Source of the DNA: Galerina marginata
Lineage: Eukaryota; Basidiomycota; Agaricomycetes; Agaricales; Galerinaceae
Assembly: GCA_023014335.1 (NCBI GenBank)
Contig: JAECYW010000001.1
Location: 4,452,206-4,516,205 of the forward strand
Direction of reading: 5' to 3'
Length of the DNA stretch: 64,000 bases
Under the pieces are notes generated by a model that did not search any database, was not told where the DNA came from, and was given only the letters and a program-made list of their open reading frames with translations. A program made the position numbers and the translations under genes. Shown one piece after another: positions 60,814-64,000 of this stretch. The stretch's first letter is position 1; every line of letters starts with the position of its first letter.

Positions 60814-61305
60814 ATGTTCATCTCCCTCACCACTTTACCTGTCCTTGCCATCTCTCTCCTTGGTTTTTTCCAAAGGGTTGAGGCAAGTGCTGTTCCGGTT
60901 GAGGCAAGAGCCCGTATGAATTTCTTATTGGTTTTCTGTCTCATAATTCCTCTAAATGATCTATACCAGCTCAAGACACCATATGTCATGGTGTGATTAA
61001 TTGCCCGTTGATACCAGCCACCTGCCCCGCAGGGTACCACCGTACGCATTAATTATTGCGCCTCTAACGATCTAATCATTAACAATACAAATAGTTGGAT
61101 TCGCACCCGGAGCATGTTGTGAGTCCTGTGTCAAGTGTATGCAGCTTTGCCCAGCTGTACCGGTCTGCGCTACTGGTTTCAAAGGTATGCGTCATTCAAA
61201 TTACATGCCCGAGAAATCCAGTTCTAACGGTTTGACATCTTAACAGTTGGAATCGCGCCCAATGAATGCTGCCCATCCTGCATCGCTGTGCGTGGTTCCT
61301 CGTAG
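60814..61305 (+). CDS. small secreted Cys-rich protein, paralogue (106 aa)
   Basis: Exons 60814-60913, 60970-61041, 61095-61184 and 61247-61305 join to 107 codons; introns are 56, 53 and 62 bp. A signal peptide (LPVLAISLLGFFQRVEASA) precedes two Cys modules, CPLIPATCPAGYHLGFAPGA-CCESC and CPAVPVCATGFKVGIAPNEC-CPSC, ending GSS at a TAG. All Cys positions of the first paralogue are kept. The first-exon frame also runs on past the donor, which hides the gene from single-frame reading. The pair arose by the local duplication that also copied their promoters. Confidence 0.78.
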
Positions 61306-61690
61306 TTTAACCTCTTGACTCCGACTTTAATTTGACACCCTTCCCACTCTACGGTTTACCTACAGGTCTAGGTCGGTCCTAGTATTGGGATATTGCTAGC
61401 TCAATAGGCGTGTATACGTTCCGAAGAAGGGTAGATTTTGACGTTTGACGAGCGCAATTATCTATATCTCTTTTTTTGATCGTGCTTGCAGCTCATGTTC
61501 CAATGAAAGTGTTCATTCAATCCAGTACATGAAGCGGCGAGAATTTTCCCAAGCTAGTAAACTCTTTATTTCTCTCCTTCGGAGAAACGATTGTCTCGTC
61601 TAAGGCAAAGTAGACGGGCTCCTCGGATATGACGTTTTAAGTTTCTACGCATCGTGGAATTGGGACAAACCCATCCGAAGAAAGTATATT

Positions 61691-63937
61691 TAACACTGTA
61701 AGCTCATCGGTGATCATGTCACATAGAGACGATAAGTATTGCCGTCGATACGCAGAAAGAGCGCATAAGGTAACTGCAGCAGAGATAGGGTATGGAGACT
61801 GACAATGCACGTAGCGAAAGCAGAGCATTCCGAGAGCATCCTAAAAATCTAAGACCCGTTCAGTGATAAATTTATGTGAGGAAAGGTACGCTGAAAACCC
61901 CGTTATTGGCTGAAGCTTCTCTAAGAACCGCCGGGGTCAAACGTCAGCTAGAAAGGTCTTAACATTGAAAGAAACCGGCGCTTGATCTTCAGTTTTCTGA
62001 ATCCAAATGTCGCTAAGTAGACCATGAGTACGGAAATCAAGCCGTCGAAAAGAGAGTCCTGTGACGTATCCCGAATCAAAAGAAGCCGCTAGAAGGAAGA
62101 TGGGACGAAAAATCATCTCAATCTTGAGCGTGTATCAATGACGCAGTCGAGGGTAGGCAACTGCGAACAGAATCGTATAAAGAACGGCTGGGAAAATGGT
62201 GGTAGTATCCGACACCTCGTCAACGTGTACGTCGAGCTCCTGCCTCCAGAAAAGCAGATCCTGATTGGATGTTAGAGACTAAGCACTTGGAAAACGTCGT
62301 GGACTCATGTACACCGGTTCCACTCTGAAATTTTAGCCAATGCAGACCGATTTGAGAAGCAAAACCAAATTCCAGAGCGAGATCGATTGATTCGTAGGAA
62401 CGACGGGTCCAAAATCAGCTGCTCTTGAAACTGAAGGTTTCAAAGTCAAGGAAACGATCCCCAAGGTAAAAAACCAGGAAGAAGGGTCTCAGTATCAAAG
62501 TAAAACAGTGTATAGCAGGGAGAGAAGGCCTGCGAGATAGACGTGAACTCCGAAGTTGCATCACTGCTTCAGCGGAAAATAAGACAGGATTAAAGAACTG
62601 GCGTATGCAGGTCCAATCTACTGGGGCCAGTCATCGCGCAACATGGGTTAGAAGACCAGGCTGGCCAATTATATAAGTATAACGGCCATTGACGAAGCAA
62701 GGAGAAAGTCAAATTTCACAACCTCTCCAAAAGCGGAGATTCGATATCGGCTGACAAAGCACTGATATTGACTTTTAAGGCGACAACGCTGCTCCCTCCC
62801 CGACGGTCTTTCCCTCAAGTACACCATTGACGACGAGGTCGACGACTTTGACACCGTGGCTGCCCCTTCCTTCAAGGCCTCATTACACAGTTCATGTCTA
62901 TCGACGCGCTTTTAACTTGCCACCGCCCATACCCGCCCGCGCGCTTGGACTTAAAAGATGAGCCGTCCGTCGACAGTTACCCGGAGCCCGATGTCTTCAA
63001 CATTTGGACGAAAGTGCTAGTACTGCTCGCGTACTACTGAGGTCCTCCCACTTGATCCTCGTCTCGGACTTGACGGCAGCTGAACCCCGACGCGGATAGC
63101 TTAGCAAGTCGTTGACGATGAGGTACGTCTATATTCTTGTTGATGAAAGTTTTTCATTGCTGATGTTTACGATTTTAGCCGGTACTCAGACTGTCGACGG
63201 TACGAAAAGGAGGTCTTGCAGACAAGGCTGCCTGGGAGGTCAGTAATCATGACGAAATGTCATTGTACGTTTCTTGAACCTCCCCCTTATCCGTTCTAGG
63301 TGCACTCATTTTACTTCCAAAGTACTTTGGATCGATATCGTGTCATATCTCTATCAACACCCACACCGCCGTCGTACTAGTGACGCAAGTAGTTAGTTTC
63401 TGTCTGGTATGTCTCAAATGTTCATCTCTTCTCCCTTCTTTCTCTCTATATCGTCTCTAAACCTCCTTTCTTCAATACTGGCAACTGAACCTCAATGCCT
63501 TTCCGCTTCGTCGAAATTACCAGGCTACCAACATCACCTCCATCTCTAAACCACCAGCTGCTGAACGAGCCAAAGATGGAGAACCTGCACGGGTACCACC
63601 TTGGAATCATTACGGACGATTCTGCTTTGGCACGCGATACATATGTTAACCCGAAGTTCACTTCTCCTCATGCTTTGGTCGGACCCACCTGAACTCCACC
63701 ACATCGAGGACACGGTCAGCGTCATCCCAGGACTCTTACCGAACGACCATACCGCGTGATACCCCTCCGCATAAGGAAGATTGGATGACTCCGCCCCACC
63801 TCCTAAACTTCTCTTCAGGTCCAACGTTCTTCGTTAGTGCCTCGGTTATAGTCACAACTACTGTCACCGCAACTGCTAGGCCTTCGTTTTCTGATACCTG
63901 GTCCGCCGCCGTCATCGTCTGTTCGAATCAGTTCTGG
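61691..63937. other. subtelomeric sequence without recognised gene
   Basis: Short frames only. The 62.3-62.5 kb part weakly resembles 57.5-57.7 kb. No subtelomeric helicase gene was found between here and the telomere. Confidence 0.4.
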
Positions 63938-64000
63938 TTAGGGTTAGGGTTAGGGTTAGGGTTAGGGTTAGGGTTAGGGTTAGGGTTAGGGTTAGGGTTA
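63938..64000 (+). repeat. telomere repeat (TTAGGG)n
   Basis: Ten perfect TTAGGG units plus TTA run to the window end, in the orientation of a right chromosome end (G-rich strand reaching 3'). Confidence 0.98.

Larger units (their letters stand above)
60040..61690 (+). repeat. direct duplication carrying a secreted-protein gene, copy 2
   Basis: Partner of 55720-57400; see that entry for shared landmarks. Confidence 0.8.

Overview
The window is the end of a fungal chromosome, most likely from a mushroom-forming basidiomycete (Agaricomycetes). It ends in about ten copies of TTAGGG (63938-64000). Genes have many short GT-AG introns (mostly 45-70 bp), and several protein families are ones expanded in Agaricomycetes: a KDZ-class transposase, a DUF6533-type membrane protein and a 'CYWY' protein family. 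The supplied reading frames do not join exons; the exon structures given here were worked out by hand from splice sites and reading-frame phase.

Layout. 1-7.1 kb holds the start of a DUF3445-type gene, a small secreted protein, a small four-helix membrane protein and a frameshifted SET3-type SET-domain gene. 8.07-30.04 kb is the most striking part: an approximately 22-kb structure with matching inverted ends (8067-8233 and 29867-30039) and two long arms (about 5.8 and 4.4 kb) built mainly of a diverged satellite. The satellite has a monomer of about 91 bp in a four-monomer, about 365-bp higher-order unit, and the right arm is inverted relative to the left. Between the arms are six genes with open reading frames and clean introns: a 937-aa KDZ-class transposase, a 381-aa coiled-coil protein, a 209-aa helical protein, a 195-aa acidic-tailed protein, a 223-aa MYND zinc-finger protein and a 571-aa, 12-exon protein with recently duplicated exons. 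I read this as a large cargo-carrying KDZ transposon with satellite-like terminal arms. The left arm also holds a USP-like cysteine protease gene with one homopolymer frameshift.

30.3-36.9 kb contains a basidiomycete-expanded 'CYWY' gene and a zinc-finger (GATA-like) gene with frame breaks at its 5' end and two very long introns (1,432 and 831 bp). 38-64 kb is gene-poor subtelomere: decayed and duplicated membrane-protein loci (direct copies near 40.7-43.1 and 47.8-50.1 kb, fragments near 46.6 and 57.6-58.6 kb), a DUF6533-type gene, a 185-aa secreted protein, and a direct duplication (about 1.7 kb) carrying two paralogous small secreted cysteine-rich proteins, both with a TATA box.

How the parts relate: genes between the satellite arms look intact, whereas the two conserved regulatory genes outside them (SET3-like and GATA-like) are broken. 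This fits a mobile, selected element in a decaying subtelomere, but assembly indels are an alternative for the broken genes. No tRNA, rRNA or CRISPR array was recognised.
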